Program-made: the position numbers and the translations under genes
Source: Bacilli bacterium
GTDB lineage: Bacteria > Bacillota_I > Bacilli_A > RF39 > UBA660
DNA: 64,000 nucleotides
NCBI GenBank assembly: GCA_016283935.1
Contig: JAEENX010000013.1
Coordinates: forward strand, 161,759 to 225,758
Direction: 5' to 3'
Notes under the pieces: generated by a model
Seen by the model: only the letters and a program-made list of their open reading frames with translations
Told to the model about the DNA's origin: nothing
Databases searched by the model: none
Part shown: piece after piece, positions 52,071 to 60,447 of the stretch
Layout: each line of letters opens with the position of its first letter
Numbering within the stretch: position 1 is the stretch's first letter

Positions 52071-52673
52071 ATGAAAGAATTTCAAGATAATGAATTAATC
52101 AATTTAGTAAATGAGAAGAATGAAGATGCTAGTAATTTACTATATGAAAAATATAATTATATAGTAGATATAATTGTTAACAAATATAAAAAAGGTGCAT
52201 ATTATTTTTCAATCGATTTAAATGAATTAAGACAAGAAGCATTAGTAGGCTTTTCTGATGCACTAGTTTCATTTGATCAAGATAGTGATGCATCACTTAA
52301 AACGTTTATTACTTTATGTGTTGAAAGAAGAGTAAGAAACTTCATTAGAAGAAGTGACACTATTAAAGATAAAATGTTAAGAGAAGCATATTCATTAGAT
52401 ACACCTATATCTGAAGAAGGTGGATCATTAGTAGATGCAATACCATCTAGTAATTTATCTAATCCAGAAGATAGAATGGTAGAAGAAGAATCTATTAAAG
52501 AATTAAAAACTAAAATAAATGATTTACTAAGCCCACTTGAAAGAGATGTATTTGAACTTATGGTTAATGAATTTACTGAAGAAAATATTTCTGAAATATT
52601 AAATATAAGTTTAAAACAAGTATATAATTGTGTATCTAGAATACGTATGAAATTAAAAGATGTAAAAATTTAA
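52071..52673 (+). CDS. sigH: Sigma-70 family factor at the sigH locus
   Basis: 200 residues. N-terminal region 2 is YNYIVDIIVNKYKKGAYYFSIDLNELRQEALVGFSDALVSFD...KTFITLCVERRVRNFIRR. A linker follows, and region 4 is LSPLERDVFELMVNEFTEENISEILNISLKQVYNCVSRIRMKLK. Position after rlmB and before secE-nusG matches Bacillus sigH, which controls stationary phase and competence there. Whether this organism sporulates cannot be told; region 4 (EENISEILN) is less conserved than region 2. RBS is weak and translation is probably coupled to rlmB. Confidence 0.88.
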   Translation: MKEFQDNELINLVNEKNEDASNLLYEKYNYIVDIIVNKYKKGAYYFSIDLNELRQEALVGFSDALVSFDQDSDASLKTFITLCVERRVRNFIRRSDTIKDKMLREAYSLDTPISEEGGSLVDAIPSSNLSNPEDRMVEEESIKELKTKINDLLSPLERDVFELMVNEFTEENISEILNISLKQVYNCVSRIRMKLKDVKI

Positions 52674-52680
52674 AAAAATG

Positions 52681-52709
52681 TTGAAACCAACGCTTTTGTG
52701 TGCTATATT
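52681..52709 (+). promoter_or_regulatory. Promoter of secE-nusG
   Basis: TTGAAA (52681-52686), 17-bp spacer, TATATT (52704-52709). The expected start near 52716 is followed directly by a hairpin with a T-tract. Confidence 0.7.
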
Positions 52710-52713
52710 ATGT

Positions 52714-52742
52714 TTGTACACGAAAGTGTTTTTTTTATACAA
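52714..52742 (+). terminator. Start-proximal hairpin with U-tract upstream of secE (possible attenuator)
   Basis: ACAC-gaaa-GTGT then eight T; an outer pair TTGTA/TACAA flanks the whole element. The inner stem is only four base pairs, so termination strength is uncertain. Confidence 0.45.
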
Positions 52743-52763
52743 TAATTTTTAGAGGGTGGAAAT

Positions 52764-53210
52764 ATGGCTAAAAAAGTTAATGCTACTGAAGAAGTCGTAG
52801 CAAAAGACGAGAAAAAAGTTTCTAACAGACAAAGAAAAGAAGCTGTTAAAGCTGCTCGTATTAAAGAAAAAGAAGCAAACAAAAAATTAAGAAAAGAATT
52901 AGAAGATCAAATTGATTCTAAATATGATGAATTAAAAGAATTAAAGAAATCAAAGAAAGCTTCTAAGGATGAAGTAAAATCAATTAAAGTTGAAATTAAT
53001 GCTTTAAAGAAAGAAAGAAGCATGGTTGGTAAAAAGAAAAAAGATACATTCGTTGGAGATTGTATTGAAGAATTAAAACTAGTTAGATGGCCTAGTAAAA
53101 AAGAAGTATTAAAGTATACAATATCTACAATTGTATTTGTTGTATTCTTTGCATTATTCTTCACATTAATAGATGTATTATTCGCATTAGTTAAAGGATG
53201 GTTGAGTTAG
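52764..53210 (+). CDS. secE: Preprotein translocase SecE with a long N-terminal extension
   Basis: 148 residues. The C-terminal 60 match SecE: EELKLVRWPSKKEVLKYTISTIVFVVFFALFFTLIDVLFAL (conserved RWPSKKE plus one membrane helix). The preceding 85 or so residues are highly charged and predicted coiled coil (RKELEDQIDSKYDELKELKKSKK...). B. subtilis SecE is 59 residues, so the extension is unusual. Operon secE-nusG with one base between genes. No rpmG (L33) gene fits upstream as it does in Bacillus. Confidence 0.93.
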   Translation: MAKKVNATEEVVAKDEKKVSNRQRKEAVKAARIKEKEANKKLRKELEDQIDSKYDELKELKKSKKASKDEVKSIKVEINALKKERSMVGKKKKDTFVGDCIEELKLVRWPSKKEVLKYTISTIVFVVFFALFFTLIDVLFALVKGWLS

Positions 53211-53211
53211 T

Positions 53212-53754
53212 ATGGGAGAAAAATTATGGTATGTTGTTAATACTTATTCTGGACATGAAGCAAAAGTTCAAGAAAAGTTATTAAGTAGAGCTGAATCAAT
53301 GGGATTCCAAGATTACATTTTTAGAGTAATCATTCCTGAAGAAACAGTATATGAAACTAAAAAAGACGGAACAAAAGTTGAAAAGAAAAAGAAAATGTTC
53401 CCAGGTTATGTATTAGTAGAAATGATCATGACTGATGAAGCATGGTATGTTGTACGTAATACTCCAGGAGTTACAGGATTCTTAGGTTCATCTGGTAAAG
53501 GTGCTAAACCTATACCATTAACTCCAATGGAAATAGACAAGATCTTAATTGGTATGGGTATGTCTAGAGTTGATGTTGATGCTGAACTTAAAGTTGGTAC
53601 TAAAGTTGATATCGTTGATGGACCATTCAAAGGTATGTCTGGTACAATCGATACAATTGATGCTGAAAATTCAAGACTTACTGTATTAATTGACTTATTC
53701 GGTCAAGAAACTCCAGTTGAAGTTGAATTATTCCAAGTTTCAATCATTGGCTAA
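53212..53754 (+). CDS. nusG: Transcription termination/antitermination factor NusG
   Basis: 180 residues. NGN domain: WYVVNTYSGHEAKVQEKL, FPGYVLVEMIMTDEAWYVVRNTPGVTGFLG. KOW domain: VGTKVDIVDGPFKGMSGTIDTID. Binds RNA polymerase at the clamp and links it to the ribosome. Starts one base after secE. A strong terminator separates it from the following gene, unlike Bacillus where nusG is close to rplK. Confidence 0.97.
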   Translation: MGEKLWYVVNTYSGHEAKVQEKLLSRAESMGFQDYIFRVIIPEETVYETKKDGTKVEKKKKMFPGYVLVEMIMTDEAWYVVRNTPGVTGFLGSSGKGAKPIPLTPMEIDKILIGMGMSRVDVDAELKVGTKVDIVDGPFKGMSGTIDTIDAENSRLTVLIDLFGQETPVEVELFQVSIIG

Positions 53755-53777
53755 TAATTATTGTATTTATATATATA

Positions 53778-53804
53778 AAGAAGGATTTACATCCTTCTTT
53801 TTTT
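53778..53804 (+). terminator. Rho-independent terminator of secE-nusG
   Basis: AAAGAAGGAT-ttac-ATCCTTCTTTTTTT. Confidence 0.9.
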
Positions 53805-53838
53805 ATGTATAATAACTATTCAAAGAAGAAGGGATAAT

Positions 53839-54243
53839 ATGAGCTATACAAAATCTAAGCAACAAATATTAAAAGAAATGAAAGATATATATTATAAAGG
53901 TGTATCTGAAAGATTAGATTGGATGGGTTATTTAATTACAGAAGATAATAAACCTACATATCATCATATATATAAAAAAGAATATTTGAAGAAAGAAGAT
54001 AAAGATTATAATGCTACTGTAGAAAATGGAGCATATTTAGGTAAAAGAAGTCATGAAATGCTACATAAATTAGAATTAATAGATCATGATTTATATGAAT
54101 GTTGGAATGATATTTTTTATGTGATAGCTAATATGAGAGTTAAACCAGTTCAAGATATATGGGATACTATATTTAAGCTTAGAGATATAAGCGAAAATAC
54201 GCTTATAGAACATAAAAAAAGTAAAAGTAAAATAAATAAGTAA
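53839..54243 (+). CDS. HNH-like protein inserted between nusG and rplK
   Basis: 134 residues. PTYHHIYKK ... NGAYLGKRSHEMLHKLELIDHDLY follows the order HH-x(n)-N-x(7)-H-x(3)-H of Cys-less HNH nucleases. The first 40 residues are helical and basic and the C-terminus is Lys-rich (EHKKSKSKINK). The catalytic His-His-Asn-His set appears present, but family membership is by eye. It has its own RBS (AGAAGAAGGG) and sits between the nusG terminator and the rplK promoter, where Bacilli normally have nothing. Confidence 0.65.
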   Translation: MSYTKSKQQILKEMKDIYYKGVSERLDWMGYLITEDNKPTYHHIYKKEYLKKEDKDYNATVENGAYLGKRSHEMLHKLELIDHDLYECWNDIFYVIANMRVKPVQDIWDTIFKLRDISENTLIEHKKSKSKINK

Positions 54244-54250
54244 AAAAAAC

Positions 54251-54279
54251 TTGATATTTGACTTGTTTAATGTTATTAT
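54251..54279 (+). promoter_or_regulatory. Promoter of rplK-rplA
   Basis: TTGATA (54251-54256), 17-bp spacer, TATTAT (54274-54279) with an extended TGT. Confidence 0.65.
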
Positions 54280-54307
54280 CTTAATTGCTAAATTGTTTAT
54301 TTAGTTA

Positions 54308-54342
54308 AGTGGGAGGGAAATGCGGATTAGCCCAAAACCACT
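54308..54342 (+). promoter_or_regulatory. Candidate r-protein L1 binding leader of rplK-rplA
   Basis: AGTGG ... CCACT closes a stem with an inner GGG/CCC pair and an A-rich bulge (AAATGCGGATTA). L1 represses its own operon by binding such a leader in other bacteria. Identity is inferred from position and shape. Confidence 0.45.
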
Positions 54343-54371
54343 AGCGAAAAATACGAAAGGATGTGTTTTAC

Positions 54372-54962
54372 GTGGCAAAGAACGAAAATGTAAAGATTAT
54401 TAAGTTACAAATTCCTGCTGGACAAGCTACACCTGCACCACCAGTTGGTACAGTTTTAGGACCTGCTGGTATTAACTTACAAGATTTCTGCTCTAAGTAC
54501 AATGACGCTACTAGAGATAAAATGGGAAATATTATTCCAGTTGAAATCACAGTTAATGAAGACAGATCATTTAGTTTTGTATTAAAAACTCCACCTGCTG
54601 GAGACTTAATCAAAAAAGCAGCTAAAATCCAAAAGGGATCAAAGAAGGGTGCTAACGAAATCGTTGCTACAATTACAAAAGATGACGTTAGACAAATTGC
54701 TGAAACTAAACTTCCAGACTTAAACGCTTATGATATCGAAGCTGCAATGAAAATCATTGAAGGAACAGCTAGAAACATGGGTGTTGCTGTTAAAGGTGTT
54801 AATGACGCTGAATTAGCTGAACAATCTAAGGAAGCTGCAATCGAAGAAGCTAAAGAAGCTAAGAGAGAAGCAGAATTAGAAGCTATGGAAGAAGAAGTAG
54901 CTAATAACACTCAAACAGAAGCAGAAGTAATCACTGAAAAGAAAGATACAGACGCTGAATAA
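54372..54962 (+). CDS. rplK: Ribosomal protein L11 with acidic C-terminal tail
   Basis: Binds the 23S GTPase centre and supports factor binding. Start is GTG at 54372 ([26 protein letters not shown]), preceded by AAAGGATG; the track's GTG nine bases upstream would add three residues absent in the family. Core L11 ends near residue 142 (RNMGVAVKG). About 50 extra residues follow, charged and repetitive ([18 protein letters not shown], then [11 protein letters not shown]). Normal L11 is about 141 residues. Confidence 0.96.
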   Translation: MAKNENVKIIKLQIPAGQATPAPPVGTVLGPAGINLQDFCSKYNDATRDKMGNIIPVEITVNEDRSFSFVLKTPPAGDLIKKAAKIQKGSKKGANEIVATITKDDVRQIAETKLPDLNAYDIEAAMKIIEGTARNMGVAVKGVNDAELAEQSKEAAIEEAKEAKREAELEAMEEEVANNTQTEAEVITEKKDTDAE

Positions 54963-55033
54963 TTATTAAACAATAAATTATTTATAATAAACAATAAAAT
55001 ATCCGCTAATAAACCACGATTGGAGGAAAAATA

Positions 55034-55732
55034 ATGAGAAGATCAGGTAAGAAATATGTGGAAGCTTCTAAATTAGTTGAAAAGAATAAAAATTATTCTT
55101 TAGATGAAGCAATAGAATTAGCAAAGAAAACTACTATTACTAAATTTGATAGTTCAGTTGAAGTTGCAATCAAATTAAATATTGATACTAAAAAAGCTGA
55201 TCAACAAATGAGAGGATCTTTAGTATTACCTAATGGTAATGGTAAAACTAAAAGAATCTTAGTTTTAGCAAAAGGTGAAGCTGCTACTGCAGCTAAGAAT
55301 GCCGGAGCTGACTTCGTTGGAGAATTAGATTTAATTGAAAAAATCGAAAAAGAAAACTGGTTCGATTTTGATGTTATCATCGCTACTCCAGAAATGATGC
55401 CTGCATTAGGAAAAATTGGTAAAGTTTTAGGACCTAAAGGTTTAATGCCAAACCCTAAGACTGGAACAGTTACACCTACACCAGCTGCTGCTGTTGAAGA
55501 TGTTAAAAAAGGTATGATCGAATATAGAGCTGATCAATATGGAAATATCCATGTTATGGTTGGTAAAGTATCTTTTGACTCAAAGGCTTTAAAAGAAAAT
55601 ATCGAATATGTAGTTTCTACAATGGTTAAGGCTAAACCTCAAACTGTTAAAGGAAAATACATTACAAATATTTCATTATCTACAACTATGGGTCCTGGTA
55701 TCCATGTAGATCAAAATTCATTTGACATGTAA
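55034..55732 (+). CDS. rplA: Ribosomal protein L1
   Basis: 232 residues, standard length. KFDSSVEVAIKLNIDTKKADQQMRGSLVLPNGNGK and GKVLGPKGLMPNPKTGTVTP are L1 signatures. Forms the L1 stalk at the E site and, in many bacteria, represses the L11-L1 operon. 71 bp after rplK with RBS TGGAGG. Followed by the L10 leader rather than a plain terminator. Confidence 0.98.
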   Translation: MRRSGKKYVEASKLVEKNKNYSLDEAIELAKKTTITKFDSSVEVAIKLNIDTKKADQQMRGSLVLPNGNGKTKRILVLAKGEAATAAKNAGADFVGELDLIEKIEKENWFDFDVIIATPEMMPALGKIGKVLGPKGLMPNPKTGTVTPTPAAAVEDVKKGMIEYRADQYGNIHVMVGKVSFDSKALKENIEYVVSTMVKAKPQTVKGKYITNISLSTTMGPGIHVDQNSFDM

Positions 55733-55763
55733 TCTATTACGTGTTAATATTAATTACGTTAAA

Positions 55764-55876
55764 AAAACTTTTTACCGAAGACAGCAAGGGACTTAGGTCT
55801 TAATAATCTTGCCGAGGGAACGTTTCAAATTCTTTTATATGAATGAGAACTTTCCCTTTGTGGAAAGTTTTTTTAT
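55764..55876 (+). promoter_or_regulatory. Ribosomal protein L10 leader with terminator
   Basis: CCGAAGACAGCAAGG ... CTTGCCGAGGG is the conserved L10(L12)4-binding kink-turn/stem of the Firmicutes L10 leader. It is followed by the hairpin AACTTTCC-ctttgt-GGAAAGTT plus T-tract (55848-55874). Excess L10-L12 is expected to attenuate rplJL. Confidence 0.9.
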
Positions 55877-55897
55877 AAAAATATAAGGAGGACATAT

Positions 55898-56395
55898 ATG
55901 GCAAGCTCAAAGATTTTAGCAGGTAAACAACAAATTATTGATGAAATCTCTGAAAAAGTAAAAGGTTCTGAATCTGTTATTTTATTCAGATATGCTCAAT
56001 CAACAGTTGCTGATTTACAAGAACTAAGAAGAGAACTTAAAAAAGTTGATAGTGATGTAAAAATCTATAAGAATACTCTTGTTAGAAGAGCATTAAGCGA
56101 TAATGGTATAACTATGGATGAATACCTTGAAGGTCCAAACGCTATCGTTTTTGGTAAAGACTTACTAGAACCAATCAAAGTTTTAGATACATTTGCTAAG
56201 AAACATGATAACGTTGAAATCGTTGGTGGTATCATTGATAATAACGTTGCTGACTTATCAGTTATCAAAGATTATGCTGCTATCCCATCTATGGAAGGAT
56301 TACTTACTATGTTTGCTGGTGGATTGATAGAACACGTTAAAAACCTATCTATTGCACTTAATTTATATGCCGAACAATTAGGTGACGAAAACTAA
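55898..56395 (+). CDS. rplJ: Ribosomal protein L10
   Basis: 165 residues. Anchors L7/L12 dimers to the ribosome stalk. N-terminal RNA-binding part (IIDEISEKVKGSESVILFRYAQSTVADLQELRREL) with KIYKNTLVRRAL; the C-terminal helix that binds L7/L12 is MFAGGLIEHVKNLSIALNLYAEQL. RBS AAGGAGG. Autoregulated through the upstream leader. Confidence 0.97.
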   Translation: MASSKILAGKQQIIDEISEKVKGSESVILFRYAQSTVADLQELRRELKKVDSDVKIYKNTLVRRALSDNGITMDEYLEGPNAIVFGKDLLEPIKVLDTFAKKHDNVEIVGGIIDNNVADLSVIKDYAAIPSMEGLLTMFAGGLIEHVKNLSIALNLYAEQLGDEN

Positions 56396-56418
56396 TTAAT
56401 TTGAAAGGATGATTTAGA

Positions 56419-56787
56419 ATGGCAAAATTAACTACAAGCGAAATTATTGACGCAATAAAAGAAATGAAAATTTTAGAAGTTAAAGAATTAGTAGACGCTA
56501 TGAAAGAAGAATTTGGTGTTGATCCAAGTGCTGTAGCTGTTGCTGCTGCTCCAGCTGCTGCTGCTGAAGATACAGGATCTTCTACTAAGACTGTTGTATT
56601 AAAAGACTGTGGAGCTGCTAAGATTGCAGTTATCAAAGTTATCAGAGATATAACTGGTTTAGGATTAGTTGAAGCTAAAGGTTTAGCTGACAATGGTGGT
56701 AACGTTAAAGAAAACGTTTCTGCTGCTGAAGCTGAAGAAATTAAAGCTAAATTAGAAGAAGCTGGCGCTACTGTTGAATTAGCTTAA
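56419..56787 (+). CDS. rplL: Ribosomal protein L7/L12
   Basis: 122 residues. N-terminal dimerisation domain [32 protein letters not shown], Ala-rich hinge ([12 protein letters not shown]), C-terminal domain [24 protein letters not shown] with the factor-binding surface. Multimeric stalk protein. In Bacilli rpoB usually follows; here a terminator and a small membrane gene do. Confidence 0.98.
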   Translation: MAKLTTSEIIDAIKEMKILEVKELVDAMKEEFGVDPSAVAVAAAPAAAAEDTGSSTKTVVLKDCGAAKIAVIKVIRDITGLGLVEAKGLADNGGNVKENVSAAEAEEIKAKLEEAGATVELA

Positions 56788-56794
56788 TAAAATT

Positions 56795-56820
56795 ACTCGT
56801 ATTTATATACGAGTTTTTTT
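56795..56820 (+). terminator. Rho-independent terminator of rplJL
   Basis: ACTCGTAT-ttat-ATACGAGTTTTTTT. Confidence 0.9.
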
Positions 56821-56824
56821 ATGC

Positions 56825-56842
56825 TATAATTCTTATAGGTGA
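56825..56842 (+). promoter_or_regulatory. TATAAT-N6-AGGTGA start signal of the 56848 gene
   Basis: TGcTATAAT (TATAAT at 56825-56830), six bases, AGGTGA (56837-56842), ATG at 56848. It abuts the rplJL terminator T-tract. Confidence 0.65.
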
Positions 56843-56847
56843 TTTTT

Positions 56848-57195
56848 ATGAAAAAAATGTATGCAGCTTGGATATTTATTATAGGTGGATTATTATTATC
56901 ATTAGTTTTTATAGGATTAAATATCAATCGTGAAAATAAAGAATATCGTGCTTTAGAAAATGATATGGTAGAAGCAGCTCAAAAATATATTATTAATAAT
57001 TCTGTGGAATTAGCTAATGGTGAATCAATTAAACTACAAGATGATATTCTTTTGAGAAGTGAAGTATTAAAGTCTATGAAAACTAAAGACGATGAATGTA
57101 CTGGATATGTAAAAGTTAAAAATACAGGTTCAAAATTAGATGCAAAAGCATATATAAAATGTAAGGGATATACTTCTCAAGACTATATTGAGTAA
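56848..57195 (+). CDS. Small membrane-anchored protein in the rpoBC position (unrecognised)
   Basis: 115 residues from MKKMYAAWIFIIGGLLLSLVF at 56848; the track's GTG at 56839 is part of AGGTGA. One N-terminal helix and an external domain of about 85 residues with two Cys (DDECTGYVKV, AYIKCKGY) that could form a disulphide. It somewhat recalls pilin-like minor proteins (hydrophobic N-helix, then ENDMVEAAQKYI), but no prepilin cleavage site is evident. It has its own promoter and terminator between rplL and rpsL. Confidence 0.7.
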   Translation: MKKMYAAWIFIIGGLLLSLVFIGLNINRENKEYRALENDMVEAAQKYIINNSVELANGESIKLQDDILLRSEVLKSMKTKDDECTGYVKVKNTGSKLDAKAYIKCKGYTSQDYIE

Positions 57196-57220
57196 AGATG
57201 TGAAAACACATCTTTTTTTA
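57195..57220 (+). terminator. Rho-independent terminator
   Basis: AAGATGTG-aaaa-CACATCTTTTTTT. Confidence 0.9.
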
Positions 57221-57232
57221 TTGAAAAAATGC

Positions 57233-57261
57233 TTGACTCTAATTTACTAAAGTGTTATATT
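57233..57261 (+). promoter_or_regulatory. Promoter of the rpsL-rpsG-fusA operon
   Basis: TTGACT (57233-57238), 17-bp spacer, TATATT (57256-57261); close to consensus. The same -10 (TATATT) and spacing occur at the secE promoter. Confidence 0.75.
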
Positions 57262-57280
57262 ATGTAAGTACTTAAAAAAG

Positions 57281-57310
57281 CGGTTCAGCCTAGGTTGAAC
57301 CATATTTTTA
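57281..57310 (+). promoter_or_regulatory. Leader hairpin upstream of rpsL
   Basis: GGTTCA-gcctaggt-TGAACC followed by ATATTTTTAAA, about 14 nt after the expected start. Weak terminator-like; may be a regulatory leader or a 5' stabiliser. Confidence 0.5.
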
Positions 57311-57356
57311 AAGGATTTTGATACACCAGGATGTGTGTACATAGAAAGGAAAACAT

Positions 57357-57767
57357 ATGACTACAATTAATCAATTAGTTAGAAAAGGTAGAAATAAAAA
57401 GACTACTAAATCAAAAAGTCCAGTTTTAAACTTTGGTTATAACTCAATGGATAAGAAAGCTACTGATACAAACCATCCACAAATGCGTGGTGTTTGTACA
57501 AGAGTAGGTACAAAAACTCCAAAGAAACCAAACTCTGCGTTAAGAAAATATGCCAGAGTTAAATTATCAAACGGTCGTGAAGTTGATACTTATATCCCAG
57601 GTGAAGGACATAACTTACAAGAACACAGTGTAGTATTAATCAGAGGAGGTCGTGTTAAAGACTTAATCGGTGTACGTTATCATGTAATTCGTGGTGCTTT
57701 AGATACTCAAGGTGTTAATGATCGTAAACAAGGTAGAAGTAAATACGGTGCTAAAAGACCTAAATAA
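57357..57767 (+). CDS. rpsL: Ribosomal protein S12
   Basis: 136 residues. [14 protein letters not shown] at the start, [22 protein letters not shown] with the Lys that contacts the decoding centre (no streptomycin-resistance change at the TPKKPNSA Lys), and [20 protein letters not shown]. Helps decode at the A site. First gene of the str operon. Confidence 0.98.
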   Translation: MTTINQLVRKGRNKKTTKSKSPVLNFGYNSMDKKATDTNHPQMRGVCTRVGTKTPKKPNSALRKYARVKLSNGREVDTYIPGEGHNLQEHSVVLIRGGRVKDLIGVRYHVIRGALDTQGVNDRKQGRSKYGAKRPK

Positions 57768-57804
57768 AAAAACAAAATAGAAAAAATATAAGGAGGAAAT
57801 TAGA

Positions 57805-58272
57805 ATGCGTAAAAGACGTGCTGAAAAACGTGACGTATTAGCAGATCCTATATATGAATCTAAAGTAGTTACTAGACTTATTAACACTATCATGAAAGAT
57901 GGAAAGAAAGGTACTGCTGAAAAGATCTTATATGGTGCATTTGATACAGTAAAGGAAAGAACTGGAAATAATCCAATTGAAGTTTTCGAAAAAGCAATGG
58001 AAAATATTAAACCAGCTCTTGAAGTTAAATCTCGTCGTGTTGGTGGATCTAACTTACAAGTTCCAATCGAAGTTAACGACGAAAGAAGTCAAGCATTAGC
58101 ATTAAGATGGTTAGTACAATATGCTAGACTAAGAAATGGTAAATCAATGGCTGATAATTTAGCCAATGAAATTATTGATGCTTCAAACGGTATCGGTGGA
58201 GCAGTTAAAAAACGTGAAGATACACATAGAATGGCAGAAGCTAATAAAGCATATGCTCATTTCAGATGGTAG
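57805..58272 (+). CDS. rpsG: Ribosomal protein S7
   Basis: 155 residues, standard. [24 protein letters not shown] at the N-terminus, [19 protein letters not shown] central signature, [21 protein letters not shown] at the C-terminus. Primary 16S-binding protein that nucleates the 30S head. RBS AAGGAGG; 37 bp after rpsL. Confidence 0.98.
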   Translation: MRKRRAEKRDVLADPIYESKVVTRLINTIMKDGKKGTAEKILYGAFDTVKERTGNNPIEVFEKAMENIKPALEVKSRRVGGSNLQVPIEVNDERSQALALRWLVQYARLRNGKSMADNLANEIIDASNGIGGAVKKREDTHRMAEANKAYAHFRW

Positions 58273-58287
58273 GAAAGGGATATTGAT

Positions 58288-60360
58288 ATGGCAAGAGATA
58301 CATCAATTGAAAATTTAAGAAATATTGGTATTATGGCTCACATCGATGCTGGTAAAACTACTACAACTGAAAGAATTTTATTCCTTACAGGAATTACTCA
58401 TAAGATTGGTGAAACTCACGATGGTGAATCACAAATGGACTGGATGGCACAAGAAAAAGAAAGAGGTATAACTATTACTTCAGCTGCAACAACTTGCCAC
58501 TGGAATGGTTATAGACTTAATATCATTGATACTCCAGGACACGTAGACTTCACAATCGAAGTTCAAAGAAGTTTAAGAGTATTAGATGGCGCTATCGCAT
58601 TATTAGATGCAAACGCTGGTGTTGAACCACAAACTGAAACAGTTTGGGGACAAGCTAACGAATATAAAGTTCCAAGAATGATCTGTGCAAACAAGATGGG
58701 TAAAATTGGAGCTGACTTCTATATGTCATTACAAACTTGTAAAGACAGATTAGGAGCAAACGCTGAAGCAATCGAATTACCAATCGGTGCTGAAAGTGAT
58801 TTCAAAGGTATCGTTGACTTAGTTCAAATGAAAGCCTTCATGTTCAATTGCGATGAACAAGAAACTATGACAGAAGCTGAAATTCCAGCTGACATGGTTG
58901 ACAAAGCAAATGAATATAGAAATAAATTAATTGAAGCAGTTGCTGATTCTGATGAAGAATTAATGATGGCTTACTTAGATGGTGCTGAAATTTCAGTAGA
59001 ACAATTAAAGAAAGCAATCAGAAAAGCTACATTAGCTGTAGAATTCTTCCCAGTATTATGCTCAGACGCTTTAGCTAATAAAGGTATTAGACCTTTACTA
59101 GATGCAGTAGTAGATTATTTACCAGCTCCAACTGACGTTGAAGCTATTGAATGTACAGATAAGAATGGAAATGACGTTTTAAGACATCCATCTGATTCTG
59201 AACCATTCACTGCATTAGCATTCAAGATTATGACAGACCCATTCGTTGGACGTCTATCATTCTTCAGAGTATATTCTGGTAAATTATCTTCTGGTTCTTA
59301 TGTAATGAACTCTACTAAGGGTGAAAAAGAAAGAATCGGACGTATTTTACAAATGCATGCAAATGAAAGAAAAGAAATTACTGAAGTATTTGCAGGTGAA
59401 ATTGCTGCTGCTGTTGGTTTAAAGAATACTACTACAGCTGATACATTATGTGATGAAAAGAACATCTGTATCATGAAAGGTATGGAATTCCCAGAACCAG
59501 TTATTGATATAGCTATTGAACCAAAATCAAAAGCTGATCAAGACAAGATGGCAATCGCTATTCAAAAATTAGTAGAAGAAGATCCTACATTAAGAGTTAA
59601 GACTGATACTGAAACTGGTCAAACAATTCTTTCTGGTATGGGAGAACTTCACTTAGATATCATTATTGATAGATTAAAGAGAGAATTTGGTGTTGAATGT
59701 AATCAAGGTGCTCCACAAGTTGCTTACAGAGAAACAATTACTGTTGCTGGTGACTGTGAAGGTAAATACATCAAACAATCTGGTGGTCGTGGACAATACG
59801 GACATGTTTGGATCAATTTTGAACCAAATAAAGATGCTGACTATGAATTCGTTGATGCAGTAGTTGGTGGTGTAGTTCCAAGAGAATACATTCCAGTTGT
59901 TGATAAAGGATTACAAGAAGCAATGCAAGGTGGTATTTTAGCTGGTTATCCACTAGTTAATATCAAAGCTACATTACATGATGGATCATACCACGAAGTA
60001 GACTCATCAGAAATGGCATTCAAAGTTGCTGCTTCTATGGCATTAAAGGCTGCTAAAGACAAATGTCATGCTGTATTACTTGAGCCAATCATGAAGGTCG
60101 TTGTTGACGTACCTGATGAATATGTTGGTAACGTAATGGGTGACTTAACTTCTAGAAGAGGACGTCCACTTGGACAAGAATCTTTAGGAATTAAAACAAG
60201 AATTACTGCTACAGTTCCATTATCTGAAATGTTCGGATATGCTACTGATTTAAGAAGTAATTCACAAGGTAGAGGTACATTCCAAATGTTCAAAGATCAT
60301 TATGATGAAGTACCTAAATCAATCGCTGAAGAAATCATTAAGAAAAACAGCGCTAATTAA
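58288..60360 (+). CDS. fusA: Elongation factor G
   Basis: 690 residues. Translocase GTPase: G1 [15 protein letters not shown], switch [12 protein letters not shown]3 [13 protein letters not shown]4 NKMGKIG (NKXX), then domain [16 protein letters not shown] and domain V. 15 bp after rpsG with RBS GGAAAGG. No unusual insertions. Confidence 0.98.
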   Translation: MARDTSIENLRNIGIMAHIDAGKTTTTERILFLTGITHKIGETHDGESQMDWMAQEKERGITITSAATTCHWNGYRLNIIDTPGHVDFTIEVQRSLRVLDGAIALLDANAGVEPQTETVWGQANEYKVPRMICANKMGKIGADFYMSLQTCKDRLGANAEAIELPIGAESDFKGIVDLVQMKAFMFNCDEQETMTEAEIPADMVDKANEYRNKLIEAVADSDEELMMAYLDGAEISVEQLKKAIRKATLAVEFFPVLCSDALANKGIRPLLDAVVDYLPAPTDVEAIECTDKNGNDVLRHPSDSEPFTALAFKIMTDPFVGRLSFFRVYSGKLSSGSYVMNSTKGEKERIGRILQMHANERKEITEVFAGEIAAAVGLKNTTTADTLCDEKNICIMKGMEFPEPVIDIAIEPKSKADQDKMAIAIQKLVEEDPTLRVKTDTETGQTILSGMGELHLDIIIDRLKREFGVECNQGAPQVAYRETITVAGDCEGKYIKQSGGRGQYGHVWINFEPNKDADYEFVDAVVGGVVPREYIPVVDKGLQEAMQGGILAGYPLVNIKATLHDGSYHEVDSSEMAFKVAASMALKAAKDKCHAVLLEPIMKVVVDVPDEYVGNVMGDLTSRRGRPLGQESLGIKTRITATVPLSEMFGYATDLRSNSQGRGTFQMFKDHYDEVPKSIAEEIIKKNSAN

Positions 60361-60369
60361 GAATAATAC

Positions 60370-60398
60370 TTGATTTTAAATCGAGGATTAGATAAAAT
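60370..60398 (+). promoter_or_regulatory. Separate tuf promoter
   Basis: TTGATT (60370-60375), 17-bp spacer, TAAAAT (60393-60398), in the fusA-tuf gap; it would allow tuf to be expressed above the operon level. Confidence 0.5.
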
Positions 60399-60447
60399 AG
60401 ATTTGTTATAAAAATTAACAAGAAAAAAAGGAAAGAGGAAAATATTT

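Noticed and set aside
52674-52763. rpmG (L33) expected before secE
   Set aside because: The gap is 90 bp with a promoter and hairpin; no L33 Cys motifs in any frame.
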